A program made the translations under genes and the position numbers. Below the pieces are notes generated by a model. The model was given only the letters and a program-made list of their open reading frames with translations. It had not been told where the DNA came from and made no database searches. A DNA stretch of 64,000 nt. Source: Streptococcus mitis. GTDB lineage: Bacteria; Bacillota; Bacilli; Lactobacillales; Streptococcaceae. The DNA is taken from NCBI RefSeq assembly GCF_009496155.1, contig NZ_WIJP01000002.1:1-64000 (forward strand), read 5' to 3'. Below are positions 29,312 to 38,485 of this stretch, one piece after another (position 1 is the first letter of the stretch; the number at the start of each line of letters is the position of its first letter).

Positions 29312-30037
29312 ATGAAAAAACTAGGGCATTTAGGAGTCTTTACATCACTGGTATTTCTATCGGTTTATCTACCAGAGTTAGGGGTTGTACAAATCACTAA
29401 GTTTTTAGGATGGGGGATAGATGGCTATTTTATCTTTTTAACAGTTGAAGTAACAGCTCTTTTGCTATTATTTATCTACTGGCTCAAAAAGAAAGAGATG
29501 CTCTATATTTTTGAAAAAAAGGGTTCAAAGAAGTCAAGATTCTTTTACCTTGTAGTTGGTCTAGTGGCTACTTATTTTGATCGTCAATTGGTGGATGCTT
29601 TTCAGATGCAATTTCATCACCTAATTGATAACAAGTATATCTTTCAAGACCTACTTTCGGTCCTATACTCCAATGGGCAACCAACTTTTCTATCAACTGT
29701 TCTTAGTTTCATTTTAACAGTAGTTGTAGCACCTATATTGGAGGAACTGATTCATAGAGGGTATTTTATGAATACCTTTTTCCACCAGTCCAAGTACTAT
29801 CTGGATGTTATTCTATCTGCTCTTATATTTGGACTTAGTCATTTGATCCTAACTCACCGAGATCCTATCAGTTTGATTATTTATAGTTTAGGCGGTCTCT
29901 TCTATGCCCTAGTATATCGGTGGACAAAGAACTTAAAAATCACCATCCTGTGCCATAGTTTTTTTAACTTTCTCATTTATGCAAAACCCATCTGGATTTT
30001 TGTTTATAATTATGTCTATTACCACTTTTTAAGATAG
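29312..30037 (+). CDS. CPBP-family intramembrane metalloprotease
   Basis: A 241-residue membrane protein with several hydrophobic segments and the CPBP motifs EELIHRGYFMNTFF, FGLSHLILTHRD and a third His in HSFFNFLIY. Such proteins often accompany bacteriocin and peptide genes as immunity or processing factors. It lies 18 bases behind the peptide gene with no terminator between, so it is co-induced. The start MKKLGHL is set by AAAGGAGTGAGT. Confidence 0.85.
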   Translation: MKKLGHLGVFTSLVFLSVYLPELGVVQITKFLGWGIDGYFIFLTVEVTALLLLFIYWLKKKEMLYIFEKKGSKKSRFFYLVVGLVATYFDRQLVDAFQMQFHHLIDNKYIFQDLLSVLYSNGQPTFLSTVLSFILTVVVAPILEELIHRGYFMNTFFHQSKYYLDVILSALIFGLSHLILTHRDPISLIIYSLGGLFYALVYRWTKNLKITILCHSFFNFLIYAKPIWIFVYNYVYYHFLR

Positions 30038-30048
30038 TGGAAGCAAAG

Positions 30049-30082
30049 AAAACAGTGTTTGATAGTTGTCAAACACTGTTTT
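30049..30082. terminator. Two-way terminator between the CPBP gene and nusB
   Basis: A perfect 14-bp stem (AAAACAGTGTTTGA / TCAAACACTGTTTT) with a 6-base loop between convergent genes. Confidence 0.9.
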
Positions 30083-30089
30083 CTATCTA

Positions 30090-30509
30090 CTATTCTTCAG
30101 TTACAAATTGACTAAGCAGTCCGTTGATAAAGCGGGCTGATTTTTGATCTGAAAAATTTTTGGCAAGTTCAATGGCTTCATTGACTGCTACTAGCTGAGG
30201 TGTATCAAATGATGTGATTTCAAAGATACCCAAGCGTAGTAAGTTTTTTTCGACCAAGGTCAAGCGTTCAACTGTCCAGCCTGACTTGAGGTGCTGGTTG
30301 ATTTGTTTATCCAACTCGTCTTTTTGAGTTTGAACACCAGAAACCAAGTTCAGAAGAAAGGCTGGGATTTGCACATCTGCATCTTCACGATCATGCGTGT
30401 AGGCAAAGTGGCAAGCTGTTTCCATATCTGTGCCGAACTCAAGGCTCATAAGAGCTTGAAAAGCGCATTTACGAAGTTCGCGTCTAGATTCTAATAATGG
30501 ACTAGTCAT
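30090..30509 (-). CDS. nusB: Transcription antitermination factor NusB
   Basis: A 139-residue all-helical protein. It opens with [21 protein letters not shown] and has the C-terminal FINGLLSQ typical of NusB, which works with NusE on rRNA antitermination. It overlaps the upstream Gls24-like gene by 8 bases. Last gene of the efp-gls24-nusB unit. Confidence 0.95.
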   Translation of the reverse strand: MTSPLLESRRELRKCAFQALMSLEFGTDMETACHFAYTHDREDADVQIPAFLLNLVSGVQTQKDELDKQINQHLKSGWTVERLTLVEKNLLRLGIFEITSFDTPQLVAVNEAIELAKNFSDQKSARFINGLLSQFVTEE

Positions 30510-30891
30510 TGAGGAAGTCCTCGTTAAATAAATCTTTCAACTCAGGTTTTGGCGTTTTATCTGGAACGATTCCTGTAACATGGATATTGACAGCAGAAAG
30601 TTCCACATCAGCCATATCATGGACAGCATCTTTGACCGCTTTTTGAATAGCAAGAGCAACTTTTGGTACCTTCACACCGTACTCAAGGTAGAGATAGATG
30701 TCAGCAGTTAGTTCTTCGTTGCTTTCTTTTAAGTAGACGCCGCGTCCAAGAGAGAGTTTTGATAGGGTATCAGATACGGATTTATTTGAAAATGAGTGGA
30801 CACCATCAACTTTAGCAGTTGCGATGGCAATGATTTTTTCAAGTACACGTGGAGCGATAACGATTTCGCCAAATTGTTCTTCAATTCCCAT
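30502..30891 (-). CDS. Asp23/Gls24 family envelope-stress protein
   Basis: A 129-residue protein of the Asp23/Gls24 family ([21 protein letters not shown] at the start, [11 protein letters not shown] near the end). It sits between efp and nusB as in many Firmicutes. The family is linked to alkaline and envelope stress; the exact job of this paralogue is not known. Confidence 0.88.
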   Translation of the reverse strand: MGIEEQFGEIVIAPRVLEKIIAIATAKVDGVHSFSNKSVSDTLSKLSLGRGVYLKESNEELTADIYLYLEYGVKVPKVALAIQKAVKDAVHDMADVELSAVNIHVTGIVPDKTPKPELKDLFNEDFLND

Positions 30892-30912
30892 AGAATGACC
30901 TCTTTCTAGAGA

Positions 30913-31473
30913 TTAGGCACGAGAAACGTAAGTTCCTTCTGCAGTGTTGATGATCAATTTTTGTCCAGCTTCGATGAAGTCTGGAACGTTGACAACAAGT
31001 CCAGTTTCCATAGTTGCTGGTTTACCAGAACCTGTAACAGTAGCACCTTTGATAGATGGTTGTGTTTCAGCAACTGTCAACTCAACTGTAGTAGGTACAG
31101 TTACACCGATTACTTCAGTTCCGTAGAATTGGATTTTCACATCAGAGTTTTCAAGGATGTAAAGCAATTCATTTTCAACGTTTACGACTGGGATTTCGTA
31201 TTGGTCGTAAGTTTCAGTGTTCATGAAGTAGGCAGTTTCATCCATTTTGTACAAGTATTGAGCTGGCACAGTTTCGATAATAGCTTGTTCGAATTTTTCT
31301 TCTGGACGGTAGCTTGTGTCAAATGTAGAACCAGTACGGACATCACGTAATTTCATACGCATGATTGTGTTCCCTTTACCTGGTTTGTGGTGGCTAGCTT
31401 CCAAAACGCGGATCAGTTTTCCGTCTGCAGTTTCAAATGTCATACCAGCTTTCAATTTGCTTGCTTCAATCAT
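30913..31473 (-). CDS. efp: Elongation factor P
   Basis: Eases ribosome stalling at polyproline. The 186-residue protein has three beta domains; the loop HKPGKGN near residues 29-35 carries the tip lysine. C-terminal [16 protein letters not shown] is typical. The upstream region carries an extended -10 (TGG TAAAAT). First gene of the efp-gls24-nusB unit. The IS30-type unit begins about 100 bases upstream. Confidence 0.96.
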   Translation of the reverse strand: MIEASKLKAGMTFETADGKLIRVLEASHHKPGKGNTIMRMKLRDVRTGSTFDTSYRPEEKFEQAIIETVPAQYLYKMDETAYFMNTETYDQYEIPVVNVENELLYILENSDVKIQFYGTEVIGVTVPTTVELTVAETQPSIKGATVTGSGKPATMETGLVVNVPDFIEAGQKLIINTAEGTYVSRA

Positions 31474-31571
31474 GTTTTTACCTCTTTAATAAATATTATT
31501 ACTCTTCATTTTACCATAAAATCTTCTGGAAATAAAGCCAAAATAGTTATTGGGATTTGGTAGGAGCGAAA

Positions 31572-33102
31572 GGTAACTTTTCAAAGTAACTTCCACTTGC
31601 CCAATCGAAGTGGAAATTAGTCTAAAACGGATTTTTATGGTGGAATTAAGTGTGAGACGTTTGAGTTAGAAATGAGGTTCACTATGACAAAACATAAACA
31701 CCGTACCCTTTCAGACCGTAATGATATCCAATTAGGCTTAGAGCGCGGTGAAACCTTCAAAGCTATCGGACAATCCATTCTAAAAGACCCGACCACTGTT
31801 TCCAAAGAAGTCAAACGAAACAGACAAGTCCGAGAGTCTACATGCCATAACCTTCCTTGCTCTCTAATCGATAAGGCTCCCTTTGTCTGTAACGGTTGCC
31901 CTAAAAGAAGACAAAATTGTGGCTATCAGAAAATCTTCTACCTCGCTAAACAAGCTCAAAAACAATACGAACAAACTCTTGTTGAAGCTCGTGAAGGCAC
32001 TCCCCTTAATTCCAAGACCTTCTGGGACATAGATAAAGTCATTTCTGATGGGGTTAAAAAGGGACAACACATCTATCATATTCTCAAAACTCACAACCTT
32101 GACGTCAGCTCCTCAACTGTCTATCGACACATCCGAAAAGGATACCTATCTATCGCTCCGATTGATTTAGCCAGAGCCGTTAAATTCAAAGAAAGACGGA
32201 AAAGTAAGTTACCTTCCATCCCTAAAGAAGCTAAAAAAGGACGTTCCTATGAGGATTTCCAAAATTATTTAGCTCTTAACCAACTGAACTACTGGCTGGA
32301 AATGGACACCGTTATGGGCAGGATAGGAGGTAAAGTCCTACTCACCTTCAATCTCTCTTTCTGTAACTTTATCTTCGCTAGACTTATGGATAATAAAACT
32401 GCCCTTGAGGTTACCAAACACCTCTATAAGCTCAAGAACACTCTTCACCAAGCTGACAAAGATTTCTTCCTACTCTTTCCTGTCATCCTCACAGATAATG
32501 GTGGAGAGTTTGCCAGGGTTGATGACATCGAAATGGATGTTCGAGGAGAAAGTAAACTTTTCTTTTGTGCCCCTAATCGCTCTGACCAGAAAGGCAGAAT
32601 TGAGAAAAATCACACGCTGATTCGCGACATTTTACCTAAGGGAACTTCCTTTGACAACTTAACTCAAGAGGACGTCAATCTCGTTTGTTCGCATGTCAAC
32701 AGTGTCAAACGGGCTGCTTTGAATGGAAAGTCAGCCTATGAACTTTTTGCCTTTACTTATGGAGAAGAGATTCCTAAGCTTCTCGGTATTTCTAAAATAC
32801 CTGCAGAAGATGTCTGCCAGTCTTCTACATTACTCCAACATAAAATCTAAAAACTAACCTAAACCCCCATTCAAACGTCTCACACTAACTTCCACCATAG
32901 CGGAACTTAATCTGAAACGCCTTCAGATGAGGGGATTTTGTGCGCTCTTTTTTTCGATACCTTTCGGCTACAAAAGCGATGAAATCAAGCATTAGTAAAA
33001 CCAGTGGAACTTACCCTGACACGGATTTCCACTGGTTTTTATGATTTTTATCAGACTAACTTCCACTTGGATTAGCAGTGGAAGTTAGTTTGGGAATTTA
33101 CC
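31572..33102 (+). mobile_element. IS30-family insertion unit, complete (copy 2)
   Basis: Two nested sets of inverted repeats frame the transposase. The inner pair is 31639-31664 with 32871-32896 (26 bp, 24 identical), giving a 1258-bp IS. The outer pair is about 31572-31621 with 33052-33102, each arm beginning GGTAA and each able to fold on itself (TAACTTCCACTT with AAGTGGAA.TTA). Copy 1 at the window start has the same outer segment with different flanking DNA, so the outer part travels with the IS or is a shared target. No clear target duplication. The right end abuts a BOX that lacks its first bases. Confidence 0.88.
31684..32850 (+). CDS. IS30-family transposase
   Basis: A 388-residue DDE transposase. 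The N-terminal helix-turn-helix (LSDRNDIQLGLERGETFKAIGQSI) is of the IS30 type, followed by a zinc-like Cys cluster (CHNLPC, CNGC). Catalytic acidic residues: Asp in LEMDTVMG, Asp in LTDNGGEF and Glu in QKGRIEKNH. Start ATGACAAAACAT chosen because GAGG lies 6 bases ahead; an ATG four codons upstream is part of that ribosome site. The frame appears intact, so the copy may be active. Confidence 0.94.
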   Translation: MTKHKHRTLSDRNDIQLGLERGETFKAIGQSILKDPTTVSKEVKRNRQVRESTCHNLPCSLIDKAPFVCNGCPKRRQNCGYQKIFYLAKQAQKQYEQTLVEAREGTPLNSKTFWDIDKVISDGVKKGQHIYHILKTHNLDVSSSTVYRHIRKGYLSIAPIDLARAVKFKERRKSKLPSIPKEAKKGRSYEDFQNYLALNQLNYWLEMDTVMGRIGGKVLLTFNLSFCNFIFARLMDNKTALEVTKHLYKLKNTLHQADKDFFLLFPVILTDNGGEFARVDDIEMDVRGESKLFFCAPNRSDQKGRIEKNHTLIRDILPKGTSFDNLTQEDVNLVCSHVNSVKRAALNGKSAYELFAFTYGEEIPKLLGISKIPAEDVCQSSTLLQHKI

Positions 33103-33210
33103 AATGAAAATCAAAGAGCAAACTAGGAAGCTAGACGTAGGCTACTCAAAACACTGTTTTGAGGTTGCAGATAGAGCTGACGTAGTTTGAAGAGATTTTT
33201 GAAGAGTATT
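33101..33210 (-). repeat. BOX element, end trimmed at the IS junction
   Basis: Reads AATGAAAATCAAAGAGC through GATTTTTGAAGAGTATT, the minus-orientation BOX. The usual ATACTC before AATGAAAATC is missing; the outer repeat of the IS unit stands in its place. Confidence 0.88.
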
Positions 33211-33242
33211 ACCATCATAACATCCATAAAAATAGGCTTTCT

Positions 33243-33863
33243 CTAAAAGAAAATGAGAGTAGCAATGACCAATACAAGATCTCGGAAAATATGACCATAA
33301 AAGGAAACTTCCTTCTTAACCGAATTTGGGACAAGATAGGCTGCAAAAAACAAACCCAGTCCAATATAAATCAGAAGCGAGACAATGGTCATTGGATTTC
33401 TTAAGAAGAGAATTGTTGCTATAATAGTCACCAAAACTGTCTTTTTTCTATCTAGCATAGCAAGCAAATCGCGCATGTATTTTTTCAAGGGTAAAAAAAT
33501 CAGCAAATCTAGCCCAAATAGAAAGAAAAAGGATGGCAATAAAAAGTCAACTAACTCTTGCTGCAGCGTATTTTTGATGAACAAGTTATCTGACAGGACA
33601 AGAACAGCTCCTAACAAATTAATTAAGAGTAGGATACTGTAAAGAAGCTTCACTGATTTCTTACGGGCTAGAACACTATGGACTTCTTGCTTACGGGTAT
33701 AAAGATAATTTACTCCAGCACAGATTCCTGAAACGAAGACTATACTTCCGATGAAAAAAGCTGTACTTTGTTTAAAGGACAAGATGCATTCTTTCCATAG
33801 GAAACAGCTACTCAAACTGATTTGAATTAAAACTAACAAAAATAAGATTCTCATTGATTTCAT
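33243..33863 (-). CDS. Predicted membrane protein, unknown function
   Basis: I do not recognise a family. The 206-residue product is very hydrophobic, with about six membrane segments and short charged loops (RKQEVHSVLARKKSVK near residues 58-73 and KKYMRDLLAMLDRKK near 128-142). The N-terminal stretch ending LSSC could be read as a lipobox but no typical signal charge pattern precedes it. AGGGGAG sits 7 bases before the ATG. It is monocistronic, between a BOX and a gene-free gap, in a segment that breaks pneumococcal-type order. Confidence 0.65.
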   Translation of the reverse strand: MKSMRILFLLVLIQISLSSCFLWKECILSFKQSTAFFIGSIVFVSGICAGVNYLYTRKQEVHSVLARKKSVKLLYSILLLINLLGAVLVLSDNLFIKNTLQQELVDFLLPSFFFLFGLDLLIFLPLKKYMRDLLAMLDRKKTVLVTIIATILFLRNPMTIVSLLIYIGLGLFFAAYLVPNSVKKEVSFYGHIFRDLVLVIATLIFF

Positions 33864-34096
33864 CTTTTCTCTCCCCTCCTACCAATTATTATACTCAGAG
33901 AAAAGAAATAACTGTTTCCAATCTTCTCAAATGTCTCTTTTAGACGCTAAACAAACACGAAAGGCTAAACTTGAAATCAAAAAACGCACCATATCAGAAA
34001 CTAAAAAGTTTGATATCATGCGTCATATCTTAAACTAATTGACTATACTTTCTATTCAAATGAGCTTTTTAACCAATTGATTGAGCCAATCCACTC
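33864..34096. other. Spacer with a possible gene remnant
   Basis: A plus-strand open stretch at about 33931-34038 encodes 35 lysine-rich residues (SLLDAKQTRKAKLEIKKRT...) with an ATG but no ribosome site. It may be the tail of a lost gene. No other feature was seen. Confidence 0.35.
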
Positions 34097-34510
34097 TTAA
34101 AACCAAAGAGCAATTTCTCGCTTAGCTGACTCTTCTGAATCTGAACCATGTACAACATTTTGGATAACCTCATTTTCACCAGCAGCTTTTGCAAAATCAC
34201 CTCGAATCGTTCCTGGTAAAGCTTCTTCTGGACGAGTTGCACCCATCATGGTCCGCCAAATTTCGATTACTTTGGGACCTGAAATGACACCCACAAGAAC
34301 TGGGTCTGAAGTCATGAATTCACGAATCGGTGGGTAAAAATTTTGACCAACCAAGTCCTGATAGTGCTGGTCAATCAGCTCTTCTGAAATCTTTGTACGC
34401 AACTCCAATTTTTCGATTGTCAATCCACGTTGTTCGATGCGTTTCAACACTTCACCCACTAGCCCTCTTTTTACACCGTCTGGTTTAATGATAAAAAATG
34501 TTTGTTCCAT
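34097..34510 (-). CDS. ndk: Nucleoside diphosphate kinase
   Basis: Exchanges the gamma phosphate between nucleoside tri- and diphosphates. The 137-residue protein opens [16 protein letters not shown]; the phosphorylated His is in NVVHGSDS. The in-frame extension upstream to 34573 uses TTG and runs into a BOX, so it is rejected. AAGGAGACG precedes the chosen ATG. Confidence 0.95.
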   Translation of the reverse strand: MEQTFFIIKPDGVKRGLVGEVLKRIEQRGLTIEKLELRTKISEELIDQHYQDLVGQNFYPPIREFMTSDPVLVGVISGPKVIEIWRTMMGATRPEEALPGTIRGDFAKAAGENEVIQNVVHGSDSEESAKREIALWF

Positions 34511-34540
34511 AATCGTCTCCTTTGTCAGCTTCTTTCTTTT

Positions 34541-34691
34541 ATACTCTTCGAAAATCTCTTTAAACCACGTCAACGTCGCCTTGCCGTATATATGTGACTG
34601 ACTTCATCAGTTCTATCTACAACCTCAAAGCAGTGCTTTGAGCAACCTGCGGCTAGTTTCCTAGTTTGCTCTTTGATTTTCATTGAGTATT
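34541..34691 (+). repeat. BOX element, boxA-boxB-boxC
   Basis: ATACTCTTCGAAAATCTC to CATTGAGTAT with one boxB (GACTGACTTCATCAGTTC). It lies between rpoC and ndk. Confidence 0.92.
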
Positions 34692-34740
34692 ATTTTACCA
34701 CATTTCATGGAAAAAATGGAGAAAATTTTCAGAAAATAGA

Positions 34741-34761
34741 AAGAGAACCCGAAGGCTCTCT
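34741..34761 (-). terminator. Terminator of the rpoBC operon
   Basis: On the minus strand GAGAGCC, TTCG loop, GGTTCTC, then TTTCTATTTTC, shortly after the rpoC stop. Confidence 0.8.
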
Positions 34762-34769
34762 CATCTCTT

Positions 34770-37700
34770 TTATTCTACTGTTTCTTCCACAGTTTCAACG
34801 GCAGTATCCACAACTACTTCTGTTGTTTCTTCATTTCCTTCTTCCTCTACTGGAGGATTAAGGTATTCTTCTTCGTTGATAGCATGTGGTTCAAGGTTAC
34901 GATAGCGAGCCATACCAGTACCTGCTGGGATGATCTTACCGATGATAACATTTTCCTTGAGTCCAAGAAGATGGTCTTTCTTACCACGGATAGCCGCATC
35001 TGTAAGGACACGAGTTGTTTCCTGGAAGGAAGCCGCTGACAAGAAACTGTTGGTTTCAAGTGAGGCTTTGGTAATTCCCATAAGGACTGGACGACCTGTC
35101 GCTGGAACTCCACCTGCGATAAGGACATCTTTGTTAGCATCTGTAAAGTCATTGATATCCATGAGGGTACCCATGAGAAGATCTGTGTCACCTGGATCCA
35201 TGACACGTACTTTACGGATCATTTGACGAACCATTACCTCGATGTGTTTGTCACCGATTTCTACCCCTTGGCTACGGTAAACTTTTTGTACTTCACCAAG
35301 AAGGTAAGTTTCTACTGACAAGACATCACGAACTGCAAGGAGACGTTTTGGTTGGATAGAACCTTCTGTCAGAGCAGCACCACGCGCTACTTGATCCCCA
35401 ACTTCGACACGCATACGAGCTGTAAATGGAACGACATATTCACCTTCGCCAGTTTCACCCTTAACAAAGACTTTCTTAGTACGAGTTGATGCATCTTCTT
35501 CGATAGCCGTAACTTGTCCTTTAACCTCTGTGATAACCGCTTCCCCTTTAGGATTACGGGCTTCAAAGATTTCTTGGACACGAGGAAGACCCTGAGTGAT
35601 ATCGGTATTTGAGGCAACCCCACCCGTGTGGAAGGTACGCATTGTAAGCTGTGTACCAGGTTCCCCGATAGATTGGGCAGCGATTGTACCAACTGCTTCA
35701 CCAACTTCAACTGCATCACCAGTCGCCAAGTTGATACCGTAACAGTGACGGCAAACACCATGACGAGTGTTACATGTAAATACAGAGCGGATAGTCACTT
35801 CTTCCACACCAGCGTTGACAATTTCACGCGCCTTGTCTTCTGTAATCAACTCATTTGGACCGATAATCACTGCACCAGTTTCTGGATGTTTAACAGTTTT
35901 CTTAGTGTAACGACCATTGAGACGCTCTTCGAGTGACTCGATCATTTCTTTTCCTTCTGCGATAGAGCGGATCAAGAGGCCACGGTCTGTTCCACAGTCG
36001 TCCTCACGGATGATAACGTCTTGGGCAACGTCAACCAAACGACGAGTCAAGTAACCTGAGTCGGCTGTCTTAAGGGCCGTATCGGTCATACCTTTACGGG
36101 CACCGTGAGTTGAGAAGAACATTTCGAGTACTGACAAACCTTCGCGGAAGTTTGAAAGGATTGGCAATTCCATGATACGTCCGTTTGGAGCCGCCATCAG
36201 ACCACGCATACCAGCTAGCTGTGAGAAGTTTGAGATGTTACCACGGGCTCCAGAGTCCATCATCATAACGATTGGGTTCTTAGGATCTTGGTTGGCAATC
36301 AAACGTTTCTCAAGTTTTTCACGGGCAGCACGCCATTCAGCTGTAACAGCATTGTAACGCTCGTCGTCTGTGATCATACCACGACGGAATTGTTTTGTGA
36401 TTTGTTCTACACGTTTGTGTGATTCTTCAATGATTTCAGCCTTGTCATCAACGACTGGGATATCGGCAATACCCACTGTCAATCCTGCAAGAGTTGAGTG
36501 GTGGTAACCGAGGTTCTTCATACGGTCAAGTAGGGCAGAAGTTTCTGTCGTACGGAAACGTTTGAAGATTTCAGCGATGATATTTCCAAGGTTTTTCTTC
36601 TTGAATGGAGGGTTGAGTTCAAGTTTGCTGATTGCTTCCTTGATATCTCCACCAAGTGGCAAGAAGTATTTAGCTGGGACGCCTTCTGTCAAGTTGGCAT
36701 TGTTTGGTTCTTGCAAGTATGGTAGACCCTCTGGCATGATGTCGTTGAAGAGGATTTTACCAACTGTTGTAAGCAAGACCTTGTGTTTTTGCTCTTCTGT
36801 CCAAGGCTTGTTGAGGCTGTCTGTTGCGATACCAACACGTGAGTGGAGGTGAACATAACCATTACGATAAGCCATAACCGCTTCGTCACGGTCTTTGAAG
36901 ACCATTCCTTCACCTTCACGACCAGCTTCTTCCATGGTCAAGTAGTAGTTACCCAAAACCATGTCCTGAGATGGAGTAACAACTGGTTTACCATCTTTGG
37001 GGTTCAAGATGTGCTCAGCAGCTAGCATCAAGATACGAGCTTCTGCTTGGGCTTCTTCTGAAAGCGGTACGTGGATGGCCATTTGGTCTCCGTCAAAGTC
37101 GGCATTGTAGGCTTCACAGACAAGTGGGTGCAAGCGAAGGGCCTTACCATCAATCAAGACTGGCTCGAAGGCTTGGATACCCAAACGGTGAAGGGTCGGT
37201 GCGCGGTTCAAAAGTACTGGGTGTTCTTTGATCACTTCTTCAAGGATATCCCAGATACGCTCATCTCCGCGTTCCACCAAGCGTTTAGCTGCTTTGACGT
37301 TTTGTACAATATCACGCGCAACGATTTCACGCATGACGAATGGTTTAAAGAGCTCGATAGCCATTTCACGTGGCACACCACACTGGTACATCTTAAGAGT
37401 TGGACCAACGGCGATAACGGAACGTCCTGAGAAGTCAACACGTTTACCGAGCAAGTTTTGACGGAAGCGTCCTTGTTTACCTTTAAGCATGTGGCTCAAT
37501 GATTTAAGAGGACGGCTACCTGGTCCTGTAATTGGACGACCACGACGACCGTTGTCAATCAAAGCGTCAACCGCTTCTTGAAGCATACGCTTCTCATTTT
37601 GAACGATGATACCTGGTGCATTCAACTCAAGCAAGCGAGCCAAACGGTTGTTACGGTTGATAACACGACGGTAAAGGTCATTCAAGTCAGATGAGGCAAA

Positions 37701-38447
37701 ACGACCACCATCCAACTGCAACATTGGACGAAGATCTGGTGGAATAACCGGAAGGATGTTGAGAATCATCCATTCAGGTTTGTTTCCAGACTTGTAAAAG
37801 GCATCCAATACATCCAAACGACGGATGGCTTTGACACGTTTTTGTCCAGTCGCTGTTTTCAACTCTTCTTTGAGTTCAGCAATTTCTTTTTCAAGATCTA
37901 CTTGTTTCAAAAGGTCTTGGATGGCTTCGGCACCCATTTTGGCAACGAACGATCCATAACCATACTCACGCAAGCGCTCACGGTATTCGCGCTCTGTCAT
38001 GATAGACTTGTGCTCAAGTGGTGTATCCTTAGGATCAATCACCACATAAGCCGCAAAGTAGATAACTTCCTCGAGGGCACGAGGGCTCATATCAAGGGTC
38101 AAGCCCATACGGCTTGGAATCCCCTTGAAGTACCAGATGTGAGATACAGGAGCTTTCAATTCGATATGTCCCATGCGCTCACGACGAACTTTCGTACGCG
38201 TTACTTCAACCCCACAGCGGTCACAAACAATTCCTCTGTAACGAATGCGTTTGTACTTACCACAAGCACATTCCCAGTCTTTTGTAGGACCAAAGATAAC
38301 TTCATCAAAGAGTCCTTCACGTTCTGGTTTCAAGGTACGGTAATTGATTGTTTCAGGTTTTTTGACTTCTCCATAAGACCATGAACGGACTTTGCTTGGA
38401 GAAGCTAGGGTGATTTGCATACTTTTAAAACGATTTACATCAACCAC
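34770..38447 (-). CDS. rpoC: RNA polymerase beta' subunit
   Basis: 1225 residues. Zinc site [23 protein letters not shown] near residues 58-80; active-centre [16 protein letters not shown]; the bridge-helix/trigger-loop region and second zinc cluster ([19 protein letters not shown]) are present. The tail is acidic ([29 protein letters not shown]). It follows rpoB by 38 bases on the same strand. Confidence 0.98.
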   Translation of the reverse strand: MVDVNRFKSMQITLASPSKVRSWSYGEVKKPETINYRTLKPEREGLFDEVIFGPTKDWECACGKYKRIRYRGIVCDRCGVEVTRTKVRRERMGHIELKAPVSHIWYFKGIPSRMGLTLDMSPRALEEVIYFAAYVVIDPKDTPLEHKSIMTEREYRERLREYGYGSFVAKMGAEAIQDLLKQVDLEKEIAELKEELKTATGQKRVKAIRRLDVLDAFYKSGNKPEWMILNILPVIPPDLRPMLQLDGGRFASSDLNDLYRRVINRNNRLARLLELNAPGIIVQNEKRMLQEAVDALIDNGRRGRPITGPGSRPLKSLSHMLKGKQGRFRQNLLGKRVDFSGRSVIAVGPTLKMYQCGVPREMAIELFKPFVMREIVARDIVQNVKAAKRLVERGDERIWDILEEVIKEHPVLLNRAPTLHRLGIQAFEPVLIDGKALRLHPLVCEAYNADFDGDQMAIHVPLSEEAQAEARILMLAAEHILNPKDGKPVVTPSQDMVLGNYYLTMEEAGREGEGMVFKDRDEAVMAYRNGYVHLHSRVGIATDSLNKPWTEEQKHKVLLTTVGKILFNDIMPEGLPYLQEPNNANLTEGVPAKYFLPLGGDIKEAISKLELNPPFKKKNLGNIIAEIFKRFRTTETSALLDRMKNLGYHHSTLAGLTVGIADIPVVDDKAEIIEESHKRVEQITKQFRRGMITDDERYNAVTAEWRAAREKLEKRLIANQDPKNPIVMMMDSGARGNISNFSQLAGMRGLMAAPNGRIMELPILSNFREGLSVLEMFFSTHGARKGMTDTALKTADSGYLTRRLVDVAQDVIIREDDCGTDRGLLIRSIAEGKEMIESLEERLNGRYTKKTVKHPETGAVIIGPNELITEDKAREIVNAGVEEVTIRSVFTCNTRHGVCRHCYGINLATGDAVEVGEAVGTIAAQSIGEPGTQLTMRTFHTGGVASNTDITQGLPRVQEIFEARNPKGEAVITEVKGQVTAIEEDASTRTKKVFVKGETGEGEYVVPFTARMRVEVGDQVARGAALTEGSIQPKRLLAVRDVLSVETYLLGEVQKVYRSQGVEIGDKHIEVMVRQMIRKVRVMDPGDTDLLMGTLMDINDFTDANKDVLIAGGVPATGRPVLMGITKASLETNSFLSAASFQETTRVLTDAAIRGKKDHLLGLKENVIIGKIIPAGTGMARYRNLEPHAINEEEYLNPPVEEEGNEETTEVVVDTAVETVEETVE

Positions 38448-38485
38448 TATTTCTTCCCTTTCTATTCTAAGTGAACTGCTTTTTC

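Noticed and set aside
33931..34038. 35-codon Lys-rich frame
   Set aside because: ATG without a ribosome site and no recognised family. Mentioned only as a possible remnant.
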